NCBI GenBank assembly: GCA_003956705.1
Contig: QZCP01000230.1
Coordinates: forward strand, 1 to 64,000
Length of the DNA stretch: 64,000 nucleotides
Source: Brevipalpus yothersi
Taxonomy: Eukaryota; Arthropoda; Arachnida; Trombidiformes; Tenuipalpidae
Direction of reading: 5' to 3'
Below the pieces are notes generated by a model. The model had not been told where the DNA came from. It searched no databases and saw only the letters and a program-made list of their open reading frames with translations. This document shows positions 35,345 to 48,734 of the stretch, in pieces (position 1 is the stretch's first letter; each line of letters starts with the position of its first letter). A program made the position numbers and the translations under genes.

Positions 35345-35900
35345 TGATGAATTTCTGTTGTGGATAACTTTTCATTAAACGAGCATATGAGCGACTCATT
35401 TTGGCGAAACTCAGCTTGAGTGAGCATATTTACGAGCTCTTCCTCAGGTCCTGACCATGAGATTGAGAGTCTTCACAGGAAATTCAAGATTTGAGAGGAA
35501 ACACTTTCCATTGCGATCAATGAGCACAAATCCCTAAATATAATGTAAGAAAATCGGGGCAAGATGAGCTGAACATCAGGTGAAAAGTTTCCAGAGACAG
35601 AAAAAAATTATACTCTCTGAAAAATTCTTCACTGGGAATACTTGCTCATGATTCCCATGAAATCGACTCTGTTGCAGAGTTTTCTCGAATATTATATTGA
35701 TAATTGTAATTGTTTTCTCGATATTACTCACAATCAGAGTCTTTTCTGAACTCAAGACTACTCTCGAAAACGATCTCCAACATCTCATTTTGAGAGACTA
35801 TCGGAGTTATTCTAATTGCCATTCAAAAAAGGTGTTCCCAACATTCAATCCAAAATATCTAATGAGAAGAATTTTTTTCCAGGGAAATATATATTGAGAT
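35345..35900 (-). pseudogene. Heavily decayed T1 gene
   Basis: Exon B remnant 35345-35533 (FVLIDRNGKCF..., SWSGPEEEL, CSFNEKL can be read with breaks) and exon A remnant about 35729-35900, where the LNVGG core has been lost and the frame is disrupted. No exon 1 ATG-GT motif is found to the right. Confidence 0.7.
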
Positions 35901-36938
35901 CCTAACTTTGAGAAAAATTGATCAATAGAGTTGTATGAGATGAGTATGCATTGATGAATCGAAAGACGTGATTTGATCTTTTCAGTGATCTGCGTTGTCA
36001 CTCACACCATGTTAGGAAGTTGGAGATGACTGGAAGATTATTCAATGATAGTTCTAACCTTTCCACGGTAGAAATTGACTCTTCGCTCAAATTTCAAATT
36101 GAACGAATATAATATGATCTTACATCGCTAGAAAAAATTATCGAAGGAAATCAAAGCGATGAATTATGGATGTCTCAGGGATCATGGCTTAGGAAATGTT
36201 GGCTTGGGAACTGTAAAACGAAACTGGAGTCTGACAGTGATCTCAATGTCTAAGAGCATCTCCAGCACTGATAATCGAAATTTTTTATCTACACAGTCAA
36301 GTATTTTCAATTCAAAAGTGGTGCCAGGAATTTTCTCCGAAATCCGAAACGAATTATAAGAATAGTTATGGACATCTTGAAGATCGTGGAACAGCGAGTG
36401 ATGCTAATCCAGCAGGTCTATATTTCTACAGTGAGAAGACGTCTTCTCGGAAGGTAAGTTTTCAGCACTTTTAATCAATTGGTTGCGCTCACTAAAGTCC
36501 ATCTAATTATAGCAATTAGATCACTCCTATAAAGAGCTATTCAGTGCGAATGGTGCAAATCTTCTCACTCGTAACAACAGAAATGAGGATAATGGTTTTG
36601 GCAATCAAAATTGAGTCAATTCATTGATGAAGATAATTTTTTTAATGAGTTTTTATTCAATATCCTTTTCTGAATTTGACTCAATCAAATATGAGAATAT
36701 GAGTCAATCCCCCATATCTTTCCAATTGTTGTGATCACTTATTTATCTCTTTCATCGATTGAAGAAGTCTTGGAAAATTTACTTAATGTATCGTACTCAT
36801 TCGAAAGTGATAGATAACCGATGGGATCATACATGTATTCACCACTCTCCTGGAAAAAGCAAATTTAATGGGTTTCTTCAGTGGGATAGATTCTCAAATT
36901 GTTCCATAGCCTTCACAAACCAGCAACGGATTGGTATT
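35901..36938. other. Spacer with relic and a footprint
   Basis: A short relic (about 36280-36420) and a TACATGTA octamer at 36830-36837. No gene. Confidence 0.45.
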
Positions 36939-37968
36939 TCAATTGGAAGGCAAATTGTTTGCTCCACATGGTACAGATTGCGCAACAAGCTCGAGCATCG
37001 CGTAACGAGAAGATGATTGCTGAAAAAATTCGGAAGAAAAGTTATTCAATGAAACTGCATGTAAGGTAAAATTGCATTTATTACCATGGCTTTAGTGATT
37101 AATACTCATTTTCCATTTAGAATCAGATACCAAATCGGACCTTTATCGTCGGAGTCTCTTCTTGAATTGCATAGGTGGAGGATGAATCGAAACGAATCAT
37201 TGTATTTCTTGGAAACATCTGATAGGCGCTCTAATTCAACCCCAGCTTTGTCATCTTCCTCGCTAATGTACAAGTAAACCACAGACTTGTGGGAATCTTT
37301 TCGTACAATTGAGTTAACTTCACGGCGACCATCACAAAAGGATGCAATTATAATTTCTACGTTTTGATGATTGCCAGAATTTTTCTCCTCTCCGTCTATC
37401 TTATCTTCTAACAATTTAATAAGTGGCTCAATCTGGTAAAACTTGGCTTCAGCAAGAATATTCTCAAGCTTTATTTTCTCCCTTGAGAGTGAGATAAAAT
37501 CCCTTCGCAGAAAATTCAAGATCTCGGAGAAATACTTTCCATCACGGTCTATAAACACAGATTCTGAAACATAATGTGAAAGAATTAGATAAACTAGAGA
37601 AGAGTGCAGTTAGAAACATTCAGAAATAGAAGAGAAATTACACTAACTGGACCAATTCTCAATGGAACACATACATGAGGTCTTCCGCGAGGTTTCCCCA
37701 TGATTCCACAATAGAGAAATTTTTTTTGTTTTCACTCACCATCAGGATCTTTTTTGATCTCAAGATTACTCTCAAACATACTCTTCAACATTCCATCGCG
37801 AGAAGCCAATGTTGCTAGTGTTGTTTGAAAGATGTGTCCACCAACATTGAGCTTAACACGTTCACTGAGATTAATTTTCTTTCCAGCAACACATCCATTA
37901 GGATCCTGATTTGAAAAAAAATTGATAAAGTTATGCGAATTAAGTTGGAAGTTTCGAATAATTACCAT
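36939..37968 (-). CDS. T1-12: KCTD-like protein with early stop
   Basis: Exons: 1 (ATG 37966-37968), A 37740-37905, B 37085-37563, C 36939-37019. T1 is complete: VKLNVGGHIFQTTLATLASRDG, SVFIDRDGKYFSEILNFLRRD. An in-frame TGA at 37106-37108 ends the protein at 208 residues, seven codons before the end of exon B, so only the last strand-like VLITKAM of the C-terminal domain and the tail are missing. The exon B donor and exon C remain intact, which suggests that the stop is recent. The linker is unusual in having FCDGRREVN. Confidence 0.78.
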
Positions 37969-39154
37969 TTTCTAGCAAGATAGTGATGATCTGGAATACT
38001 CGATACTTTATATTCTCGACAGGGTGGTGTTAGGTAGGGGAAGAAAATCAAAAAAAAAATTCAATTATTGTTTCTGCTGAAAAAAATCAATTCGATTCTT
38101 CACTTGAATTCCAAGTAGCACGATTACCATGTCATCATAAACACAATATTCGGAGAGAATCAAAGCTGTTGATGATTTGTCGATGTCTCTGAGCAATGCT
38201 CAGTTAGGGTATGGTAACCAAAGTCCACAGTATGGCGTGTGAACAAAAAATCCAATTACCAAAGTATTTGGTCAAAAGATATTGCCGCGTTATTAAAGGG
38301 TTCAAATTTCAACTTCCCAGTATACTGGAAGAAAACGTTGTCCTAGGATTTTTCGATGCATTAAGAATTTGAAATTCGAAACTAATCACATAATAGATCT
38401 CAAAGTCTACTATACTGAAGCGAGAGGGAAGACAATGGAGGATGATCTGGAATTTCATCAATAGAGTCAAGTATGATTTACTCAAAAGTGAATTTGCTGC
38501 GCTGTTCTTATTCGAAAGACTAGAACGGTTATGAATATCTTGAAGATCGTCGACTATCGAGTGAGGGCTGGTTTACATTTTGTGTATAAAGGTATAGTCA
38601 GAACATGTCTTCATTGGAGATCATTTTTCAATGAATTGGCTGAATTTCCCAAATTCCCACCCAATTATAGCAATCAGACTATTCGACTATTTGAAAAGAG
38701 ATTTGATAGGGAAAAGCATTTATCTTCCAACAATACAAATAAGTGTTATGATCAAGGCTTTGAAAATGAGAATTAAGTCTATTTTGCATAGTTAAATCAT
38801 TTTCTTCGAGAGTTCTGATTCAAAATGAATTCAAATCAAGAGAGAATATGAGTCAGTCTTCAATATTACTCTAACAAATATGTTTTTTGGACAATCTCAT
38901 CGATAGAGAAAGATTGGAGTAGATCTTGGTTTGTGGAAGAGACTAGAAATAATATATCCGAAAATCTGTAACTTTTGTCAAAGAAATAATATGCTTCCCA
39001 TTAGATGAAACGTTATATGATAATATTCTTGCAAATAAAGTTCTTAATAAATCCTTTTTTATCAAGATAAGGCTCTCGGGTCAAGTTTGTCCACACCAGC
39101 AAAAAACTTTTCTGAGTTGGGATAGTAGTCGTTTGATGTGCGACTTGATGCTAT
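37969..39154. other. Spacer with upstream block and relic
   Basis: Upstream block about 38135-38390 and relic about 38360-38610, the latter with a plus-strand frame reading MNILKIVDYRVRAGLHF. No gene. Confidence 0.5.
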
Positions 39155-40166
39155 TTAAGTGAAAAGTTCAAGGATTGCACGGCAGGAGGATGATGATTCC
39201 TAGACAATTAACAAAAAAAGCTGTTTAGTAAACAATTCATGTTGGTTGAAAATGTATGAATTACCACAGCTTTAGTGAATAGATACTCTTTACCATGTAG
39301 ATAGAAAATCCATTCCTGAGGTAAATTTTGTGGGTTTAATATTCTTGTAGTTGTAACAGAGAGGATGAATTCAAATACATCACTGTACATTTTGAAGGCC
39401 TCTTCGAAGCGTTCCACTGAAACTCCTGAATTCTCATAATTCAGGTAGATTTTCAACAAAATCACTGGCTTAGTAGCAGTTTCCATAGCTCGTCTAGCTC
39501 CGAAGTAATCGTCGAAGAAGATTGCATCTTGATAGTTGTTGAAATTATTTCGCGGAGAAGTATATAACTTCTTGTTCAACATGCAGATAAGTTGCTCAAT
39601 TTGGTAGAACTTAGCTTCGATGAGAATTTTCTCGAGCTCTTTCTCTGGTCTTGAGAATGATATTGAACCACTTCTCAGAAAATTTAAGATCTCAGAGAAA
39701 TACTCTCCATCGCGGTCTATGAATAGAGATCCTGAAATGTAAGGAAAATGAAATAGAATGAGCAAAATGTCAGCTGAAAAGTTTTAAAAGGTGGAAAAAA
39801 GCGGCCAGTCTCTATGAAAACTTTACACTAAGGAAGTGCGCTTCGTCTTTGAGCCATGATCTCCACTGTAAAGTCCTTCCAAACTGTACGGTCATACGTT
39901 GAGATGGTAATTTTTCTCTGGATTTTACTAACCATCAGGGTCTTTTTTGATCTCAAGATTACTCTCAAACATGCTCCTCAACATTCCATCACGAGAAACC
40001 AATGTTGCCAATGTTGTTTCAAAGAGGTGTCCACCAACATTTAGTTTAACACGCTCACTGAGAGGAATTTTTTTTCCAGCTTCACAGTCTTTGAGGTCCT
40101 GATTTTGGAAAAGATCATTCGGTAGGTCTATGTGAGCATTAATTGACAGTTATGAGCACTTACCAT
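39155..40166 (-). CDS. T1-13: KCTD-like BTB/T1-domain protein, intact
   Basis: Exons: 1 (ATG 40164-40166), A 39933-40098, B 39265-39731, C 39155-39199; 226 residues. T1: VKLNVGGHLFETTLATLVSRDG, SLFIDRDGEYFSEILNFLRSG. The C-terminal domain (ERFEEAFKMYSDVFEFILSV) carries a longer Pro-rich loop (RILNPQNLPQEW) and ends FTKAV. Exon C is the shortest of the family: 14 residues, ESSSSCRAILELFT. It closes the main block; the next gene to the right is 3.5 kb away and belongs to a more distant subgroup. Confidence 0.85.
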
Positions 40167-42029
40167 TTTTGAGCAAGGAGCAGTTTATTTAAAAGGGTAG
40201 TTTGATCCTCTCGACAATAGATACTTGTCAGGTACTTTTGAACGAAAAATAGCGTCACATACATGTACTTCAACAATTTTTGAGTGAAACCCTTTCAAAT
40301 TGAAAGCTTCAATGATTGCATCAGCTCCCCACTGAAATTCATACATGTATGTTCAAATGCACTGAAGCATTGATTATAGGCGCGAAATACGAAGGGCAAC
40401 AAAGCCATTAATTATTACAGATTGATCTGATGATTCGTGGGTTACTCGATGCTTTCTCGAGCATGAAGCAGCTAAATCTTCTGTTTAATGATGAATGGGA
40501 GGGTCATAGCTGAAAAAATTGAAAAGAGAACCGAGTCAACCTATTGATAAAATTAATTGAGGAAAGTTTCATTTCAATATCTTTTCCTAACAAATTCAAT
40601 TCGATTCAAGATGAGAATTTGAGTCAGTCATTCATATCTTCTTGGTGGAGATATTCAATGCGTAATCCATTTGATCATTTAGAAATACCAATCAAAAATT
40701 CAACCTAAAGTTTAATCAAACAGAGTATCATTCAGTAGATGCTTACACGTTCGCTGAAAGCGAACGATTATTTCCATGAGTAATATGATTGGTGAATGCC
40801 TCTAGAACGATTCTCTGGAGGCTGCTGCTCTCATATTAGATTCAATTGATTCAATCTATTTGACGCTGATTGAATGTCGCTACAGCATGATTCGATCAGC
40901 ACTAATGGAGCACTGATCAGCGTGGACATTCCTAGAATACTCATGATCACCAACGATATCTAATAGAACATTTGGGCTCGGCATAAAAGAAATCGATCCA
41001 AGTGGCATGAGCTTGGTCAGATTTCGGCACGATATACATGACCTTATCAAACGAAAAATTATAGATATCTTTTCGATATAAAAGTATGGAATAATTAATT
41101 CAAAGATATGAGAACATTACTAACACAGCTAATAATCGGATTAGGACACATTAGTCATTTTGAACAGTCTTTAGTTTTTTAAATAGAGTTTTTTGGAGTA
41201 CTCTTACATAATTTTGGTGCAATTCATTCAGTGACATTTAATATTGGGGCGGTTAAAGTTTTGAATACAATACCGGAAATTACAAGTGCTTGTTAAATAA
41301 ATTATAATTTTTCATTTAACAGTTATTATAAAAAAAATATTATAAAAAAGTTGATCGACGATCAGTTTGTCTTATACTACTATACTGATGTTCTGAAAAG
41401 GCTTTTTATCGTGATTGGAGGCTTTTTCAGCATGAAAATGAGTTTAAAAAGTTTTTTAAGGATAATTTTAAGGATAATTATCATTCTTTCTCGCTTCATC
41501 CGAGAAAAATTTGTAATGAGCTGCTTGTTGTGAAGAAAATGGGAACAAATGGAGTAAATTGGGCTCTAAACAAAAATTTTCTCCTTCTCATCGATTTTCT
41601 CTCTATTTTTGAGTTTTTCTTAGTCTTTAGAACTATTGGAATCTGTTTCTAACTAAAAATTGCATATGATCATGGGTTTTAAGAAATCTCTCAATTGGTG
41701 AATTGAGGTTTTCTACTGAAAAACATTTTTCGGTAATTCCAAGTCTTTAGGAAAACTATTGATGCTAGTATATTGACAAAAATTGATATTCTTTTACAGG
41801 GCAGTTTCACTAGAATTTCAAACTATTGGAACCAAATCTTACCCCTTGACAGTATTGCTAAGTTTATTGCGGTGCTTTCAGGGCAAATTAATTAAGCCGG
41901 ATCGAAAATGCCGCTTTTCAATTCTAACCAACACAAATGAATCAATTTTAGCGTATAATTTTGTCTTTAGTTGATGAAAATGTTTTGATCTGCTTGCAAG
42001 TTAGATTTTAATAATGAATCCAAGCAAAC
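40167..42029. other. Intergenic region between two sub-arrays
   Basis: Two TACATGTA octamers (40260-40267 and 40342-40349) and a hairpin with 8-bp arms (CGTTCGCT, 40748-40766). From about 41.0 kb the sequence no longer resembles array spacer. Small plus-strand frames at 41351-41533 and 41783-41974 lack codon structure. No gene recognised. Confidence 0.5.
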
Positions 42030-42043
42030 TTGCAATGTTCTAA

Positions 42044-42148
<105 letters not shown>

Positions 42149-42931
42149 CTCTGGTTCTAAGACAATAGTGAGAACTGAAATGCCAAATCTCAGACTATTT
42201 CTTATTTTATTCGTATTTTTGTATTTTAGAAGTTTATGTTGAATTTTTAAATGAAATTCGATTCAAATTTGCCCCCGGAAGCTTTTTCAATACTCTCGTA
42301 TCGTACTCATGCTGTATATTCAATCACAGGTGATACAGTGAAAGTAGAAGTTCTGAATTCCACACAGAAAGGTATTTGCGCGCTTGCTATAGAAATCGAT
42401 TTGAATGGCTTTGGACTTTAAATAGGAATCGACGGCTGTTTTGGCACCATGATGATGCTGAAACCAAAGTACATATCTTCATTGTATTGAGACCTCTTCG
42501 CTTTCATCTTCAAATCATGCCCGTTGACAGTGAAGGTTTTAAGAGGGAAAGAGAGAAAGAAAGATCCCGTATGTGGATATTCATCAGCTTTTAATGTCAG
42601 GACACTCTCTCTTTTCGTTCATTTCCGATCCTCATTCATACCGGAACTCCCAATTTTGATTCATTGGTGGTCATATTAATCGGCAAATCAAATGGGATGA
42701 CATATCTTAAGCACTCATGTATCATAAATAGGTTGCTCTCTCTCTCAGATCGAATTCACATACACACACTCTCTCTCTACATATACATATATATATGTAT
42801 ATATATTTCATTTTCCCTATTATCACCCCTGTTTTGACCCACCGATTTTCGATCTTCTTTCCATTGAAGAAGTCGAGTGGCGAGGGTACAAACTATACAA
42901 CGATCAGAATACCTTTAAAACCCTTTACCTT

Positions 42932-42984
<53 letters not shown>

Positions 42985-43727
42985 CTTATTTCATGTATAT
43001 TGCTTTCCCTTTCACCACCGTAATTTGGTTCGATTAGAAAACTCTAGCAAATCACTGAATAATGAATGATGGTGATAAGCTAAGATTATCAGAAATCTTT
43101 ATAAACACAACTGAGAGCATGTATGACCAAAATGATATTACTACCGCAATGATTATGGATATCTCGAAGATTCTCAACCAGCGAATTATGCTGATCCATA
43201 CCTGATAGGTGAAGCTGTCTTCAAAGCACGCCAGTGTTCTGGATCGATCGTCTTTGGGAATTTCGATCTATTGATAAAATATTCAAGAAATCAGCCCATT
43301 ATAGCGATCACGTAACTTATCAAGAAATTCGTTCAAAAAAGATGAACAATGAAAAAATATCTTTATTTTCAGTTATGATCGTAAGAATGAAAAATTGAGT
43401 CAATATATAATCGAATTTCTTTTTAGTTTCATTCAAAATCCTAATTTTTTTCAATTCAACTCGAGAAAAAGAGTCTATTCTTCATTCTTACCAGAAGGAA
43501 GGAAGACCGACCAAGCTTTTGATCATTAAAGAAAAGTCTAAGGGAAATTAACAGAAAACGTTGCTCGATTCTAAAACTCTTGACATTATTTTGCATGAGT
43601 GTCTTAAATGAGACGTGCTTTCATGACCTTGCTGGTAGAGTCGCAGGTTTATCGGTGAATCTTTCGTAAATCTTTCAGCATGTTCAGGAATTATCAAGTA
43701 ATCTCCAGCAAAGGGATGTTCTTCCAA
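42149..43727. other. Intergenic with further simple repeats
   Basis: A second (GA)n tract at 42935-42982, a TA/CA-rich stretch at 42775-42810, and one decayed relic copy at about 43120-43230. No gene. Confidence 0.5.
42935..42982. repeat. (GA)n microsatellite
   Basis: About 48 bp of perfect GA repeat. Confidence 0.95.
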
Positions 43728-44765
43728 TTAGGGAGGCATTCCTGTAGCTCGAATATTAGGCAAATGTTGTGCAAGAAAGTCAAATATTGGATTAGGATGA
43801 GAAGACTCCTGGAAAATTTAGGACGGATATTGCTTACTGAATTTGTAGATTGAAAATAAGAATTTACTCACTACAAGTGCATTGATATAACATCCTTTAT
43901 TATTGTGATAGAGAAGCCATCTTGTTGCTTGATAGGGATGATAATCAATGCCTAATGCTGGATCGCCCATGTGGAGGATGTAGTGGAATACACCCATGTA
44001 TACTTCACGCAATACTTGGAAAATTTTCATCGCTCTATTTACTTTATTGATTTCTCTACCATTCAAATCGGTCCCCAAATAAACCACTGGCTTGGATATA
44101 CTCTTTAAGATTCTGGACGATTCTTTATTGTCACACATAATGATATTCAAGTCTTCACTTTCAAAATTAACCGAGGCGGGTAACTTGTCTTTCAACATCC
44201 AGATAAGTGGCTCAATTTGATAAAATTCAGCTTCAGCGAGAATACTTTCGAGCTCATTTCTCGGCCTCGACAACGAGATTGTGCCAATACGCAGAAAATT
44301 TAAGATCTCACTGAAATGTTGGCCATCGCGATCTATGAATACGCATCCTGAGACATGGTGAGAAGATAGGAAACAAGTGGGATATCAGATAAAAACTCCA
44401 GAGGTGAGAAGAACCGCCACATTCTGATTCAGTCTATCAGTTTGAATGATACCCCATGCATTGAGTTTGATATCGTCTAATAAATTTCAAAAGTTCACAT
44501 CGAAATAAAAATTTTTACCAGATCCCACCTACCATCAGGATCTTTTTGGATCTCAAAACTGTTCCCGAACATTCTCTTCAGCATGCCATCATGAGATACC
44601 AGAGTTCCAATCGTCGTTTGAAAAATATATCCTCCAATGTTCAGCTTGACACACTCATTGAGATTCCTCTTCTGAGCAGTATATCTATTGGAATCCTTAT
44701 TTAGGAAGAAGAAGAACATTTCATTGATCAATTTGGACTAGTTCATTGTGGAATGTAATTACCAT
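43728..44765 (-). CDS. T1-14: KCTD-like protein, second subgroup, intact
   Basis: Exons: 1 (ATG 44763-44765), A 44533-44695 (163 nt), B 43872-44347, C 43728-43808; 240 residues. T1: VKLNIGGYIFQTTIGTLVSHDG, CVFIDRDGQHFSEILNFLRIG, then SRPRNELESILAEAEFYQIEP. The C-terminal domain differs more: VVYLGTDLNGREINKVNRAM then FQVLREVYMGVFHYILHMGD; it ends NALV before GTGAGT, so the exon B boundary has Val rather than Met. Tail SSHPNPIFDFLAQHLPN. With T1-15 and T1-16 it forms a divergent cluster. Confidence 0.85.
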
Positions 44766-45711
44766 TTATTAAACCAGTGACAATTCAAGAAGCGTAGTTT
44801 TATTTGTCCAACAACCGGTAGTGAAAAGCTAAGAATAAACCATAGGCCATTCGATAATCCTCTTCACTCTCTCATCGAGCGAGAAAAATCTAAATAATCC
44901 ACTAAAATTCGAACCGAATGAATTAAATCGTATCTTTAACACAATATATTAGAACAAGTTCTAGTCGAACAAGATTTAAGCAATAACAAAAGTTTTCATT
45001 GCAGCTCTTGCATGCATGCGCTGTAACATATGTTGCTTGAATCGAAATCCGCGCAATTCGCGAATGTTCAAATCGCTTTTTCGTATCGTTTTAGCAGATA
45101 TATTCGAATAAAAATTCTGCATATTTATGTATGCGGTTTGAGTCATTTATTGGGATTTCGACAAATTGGCCACACAGTCCTTGAATTCCGTTAATCAGTG
45201 AGCAATGCTGATTCGTCTTTGATATAATGAGCTATGATTAGTAAATATGTAACCGATCCATGAATTTTCTCGATTTTCAATCAGTCGACAGTCTTGACAA
45301 GGGTTCATCCAGTCAAAGTAATCAGATCATATGTCAAAAAACTCATCTGACGAAAGATGCGGGTATGGATCTTTATGCTTCAGAAAAAATTGTGAGGGTG
45401 AGACTAGATAAAATGAGAGTCACTTCAATTTTCAGATCAGTTTTCTTCATTAGTTTATTCAGAGTCTATTCCTGATGAATTCATATCGAGATTAGAAAAT
45501 GAGCCAGTCCAATGTATTCACTTAAAAGATATCACCAATTCCTCTCCGGACAAAAATCGACTGATTTTCCAGATTCGAAGATGTTGAATTCTCACTAAAA
45601 GAATATCATACTCGGTACATCCATTTAGATCAATCGAAGCTTGAAAAGTTCTTCTTATGGACTTACCGGCTCACAGACCCGTCCATTGAAATAGGTTATT
45701 TTCAAAAATCT
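44766..45711. other. Spacer, duplicated at 46.74-47.3 kb
   Basis: Much of 44.34-45.25 kb recurs at 46.31-47.25 kb, including a phrase around CAGCTCTTGCA. A relic trace lies at about 45170-45240. No gene. Confidence 0.5.
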
Positions 45712-46740
45712 TCATTCACCAACAATGAACTTGTTTTTCAAGAAAGAGCTTTTCTTTGCCTCTTCTCCACTCATAGCAAAAAATCTAGCTATTTCATTAT
45801 TAGGATCTCTTTCCTGAAAAATTTAGAAAAGAGTTGTCAATTACGTTCTGATGTCAATAAGAAATTTGCTATTTACCATTTGTTGTGTGACTGTGAGCCC
45901 TTTTCCACCTTGATAGATAATCCAACTTCTCGGGATGATAGATCTTGCATCTCTTTCAATGAAGTGAATGATAAATTGGAATCCACCCTTGTGTAACTCA
46001 AAAGCCTCTCGGAGAATACTAAATCCTCCGTCCTCTTCATAACCTTTGACAATCTCCAAATAAAGTACCGGCCCAAGTGCTTCCTCTATGATTTTGGTCA
46101 CTCTATCCGGGCTGTCAATAAGGGCAATCACCTCTTGGTCCGCTGTACCTGATAACTTGTCTTTTAACATCCAGATGAGTGGCTCAATTTGGTAAAATGC
46201 AGCTTCGACAAGAATACTTTCGAGCTCATTTCTCGGTCTCGACAACGAGATTGTGCCAATACGCAGAAAATTTAAGATCTCACTGAAATATTGACCATCG
46301 CGATCTATGAATACATATCCTAAAACATGGTGAGAAGATAGAAAACAAGTAAGATATCAGATAAACAGTCCAGAGATGAGAAAAACCGCCACATTCTGAT
46401 TCAGCCTATCAGTTTGAATGATACCCCATGCATTGAGTTTAATGTTGAGCTCTAATGAATTTCAAAAATTCACATCGAAATAAAATTTTTTACTAGATCT
46501 CACCTACCATCAGGGTCTTTTTGGATCTCGAAATTGTTCCCAAACATTCTCTTCAGCATGCCATCATGAGATACTAGCGTTCCAATCGTCGTTTGAAAAA
46601 TATATCCTCCAATGTTCAGCTTGACACACTCATTGAGATTCTTTTTCGGAGGAGTACATCCTTTGGAATCCTTATTTTAGAAAGAGAAAAACAGTTCATT
46701 GATTAATTTGGACTTATCCATTGTGGAATGTAATTACCAT
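45712..46740 (-). CDS. T1-15: KCTD-like protein, second subgroup, intact
   Basis: Exons: 1 (ATG 46738-46740), A 46508-46670, B 45877-46319, C 45712-45813; 236 residues. T1: VKLNIGGYIFQTTIGTLVSHDG and YVFIDRDGQYFSEILNFLRIG, nearly the same as T1-14. The linker is short (SGTADQEVIALID). The C-terminal domain has PVLYLEIVKGYEEDGGFSILREAF and HKGGFQFIIHF and ends VTQQM. The tail of 33 residues (ERDPNNEIARFFAMSGEEA) is unlike those of the main array. Confidence 0.86.
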
Positions 46741-48734
46741 TTATCTATCCAGTAACAATACAAGAAGCGTAGTTTTATTTGTCCAACAACCGCTAGTGAA
46801 AAGCTGAGAATAATCCAGAGACAATTCAATAATCCTCTTCACTCTCTAATTGAGCAAATAAATCTGAATAATCCACGAAAATCAGAAAAAAATGAATTAA
46901 ATTGTATCTTTAACACAATATTAGAACAAGTTCTAGTCGAACATGATTTGAACAATAACAAAAGTTCTCAAACTTTTCATAGCAGCTCTTGCACTCATGC
47001 GATGTAATATAAGTTGCTCGAATCGGAATCTGCAGAATCCGCGGAATTCGCGAATGTTCAAATCACTATTTTCTATCGGTCAAGCACATATATTCAAATA
47101 AAGATTCTGCATATCTATGTATGCAGCTTGAGACATTCATTAGAATTTTGACAAATTGTCCACACAGTTCTTGAATATCGTTTATCAGCGAGTTACCCTG
47201 ATCCATCTTTGTTAAAATGAGCTATGGTCCGTAAATGTATACTCGATCGATAAATCTTCTGAATTTTCAATCAATCAACAGTCTTGACGAGGGTTCATTC
47301 AATTAAAGTAATATTAGAACCCGAATGTTTGCCTTCAAGTGGATATGTTGGTGCCTGGACAGGATAGAAGAAAGTCCACTCGTGAATGCTGACACTTTGC
47401 AAAATGTGGAACTAAATTTTTAGTGCTTTAACCAGTCACTCTCTGTTCAAATGATGTTGATCATTCTTAAACCTTGTATCTTTGAAAAAAATCGATAACT
47501 GAATGACCAAAGATTGATAAAGACATTGGCTTAAAGAAACATCTTGAGCTGTATTGGATTCACCTCTCCCAATTGTACCAGCAACAGCTTACCAGTTGGA
47601 TTAGATCGAGATTCAACAAATCGATAGATGATTATCGTGTCATCAAATTAGCGAAAATCTCAGAAGTTTGAGATATTTCTGAGTACAATGATTATTTATC
47701 GATCATTTACTTTCGACAAACACCTACTAGTCGGTTGAGCATGATTCGAAGTTAGATTAGATAATCAGAATTGAATTTGTAGTGAGATGGTAAACTCAGA
47801 AAATACTATCACAGTCTATAATATCCAGTGTGATCTGAAGTTGGACTTTCAATCGAGAGAAGATTCATGATAGATATTGAAAGAAGTATTAAATTGTTCA
47901 TTACGATGGTTTCACAATCACATTCTCTCAAAACAATTTCTCTCAATTACCACCTGAAGTTGACTCTTGTTTCAAAGTCATTGTTGGATTTTCCGTTACA
48001 TGGACGCTAATGAAAAATAATCCACAATCAATCAGCAGAACGATAGAAAAAGCTCCAGTCAAAGGGGAGATGAAACGAATTCCTACTTTTCCAGACTCAA
48101 CATTCATCGTTTCAGTGATCAGATGAGTCTCTTCCTATTTCTTACTTCCTCGCTCTCTTTTTCAAATACGAACGACTTAAGGCCATTAATTTACATCTTG
48201 ATTGAAGTTAGTAAGTGAACTCTAGACTTTTTACTTTTCAGTTCACTCTCTATACAACTGAGCATCCAAGAAATGACCTAGAAACGGCAGAATGTGCTTC
48301 AAAGAAGATTAATCTTGTTCTTGAGGCTTCATAGCATGCAAACGAATTGTACACAGTGGATCTGATTCACAGAGATGCTGATAAAATTCGATTAAGATTC
48401 CTCTGAGTGTCATGAATATTGGGAATTTAATCGATACAACCAAGAACGATCAATTCAAAAGTGGTGTTGCTGTGCGAATTTCGCACTGCGAAATGTCTTA
48501 ATCCAAATTATGAAGATAACTTTCTGGAATGGTTATGGCTTTCTCGAAGATTGTCTCGAGCAAGTAATGCTGATACATACAAGGTGGCATGAAAATTTCT
48601 TGGCATAAAAATCCATCGGGAAGGAGATAATTTTTGGCTACGAAATAGGAAAACTTGATTATTTTTTGACCGTAATATTACACCGAAAATAGTTCGATTG
48701 AACCACTCTATCACGAATTGTACCAGATTTTTGG
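46741..48734. other. Spacer including a copy of the CBM14 gene's 5' region
   Basis: 47.32-47.89 kb is a diverged copy of 50.09-50.70 kb, reaching the ATG and first codons of the CBM14 gene (ATGATAGATATT at 47869) but not its coding body. A decayed relic lies at about 48435-48600. No intact gene. Confidence 0.6.
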
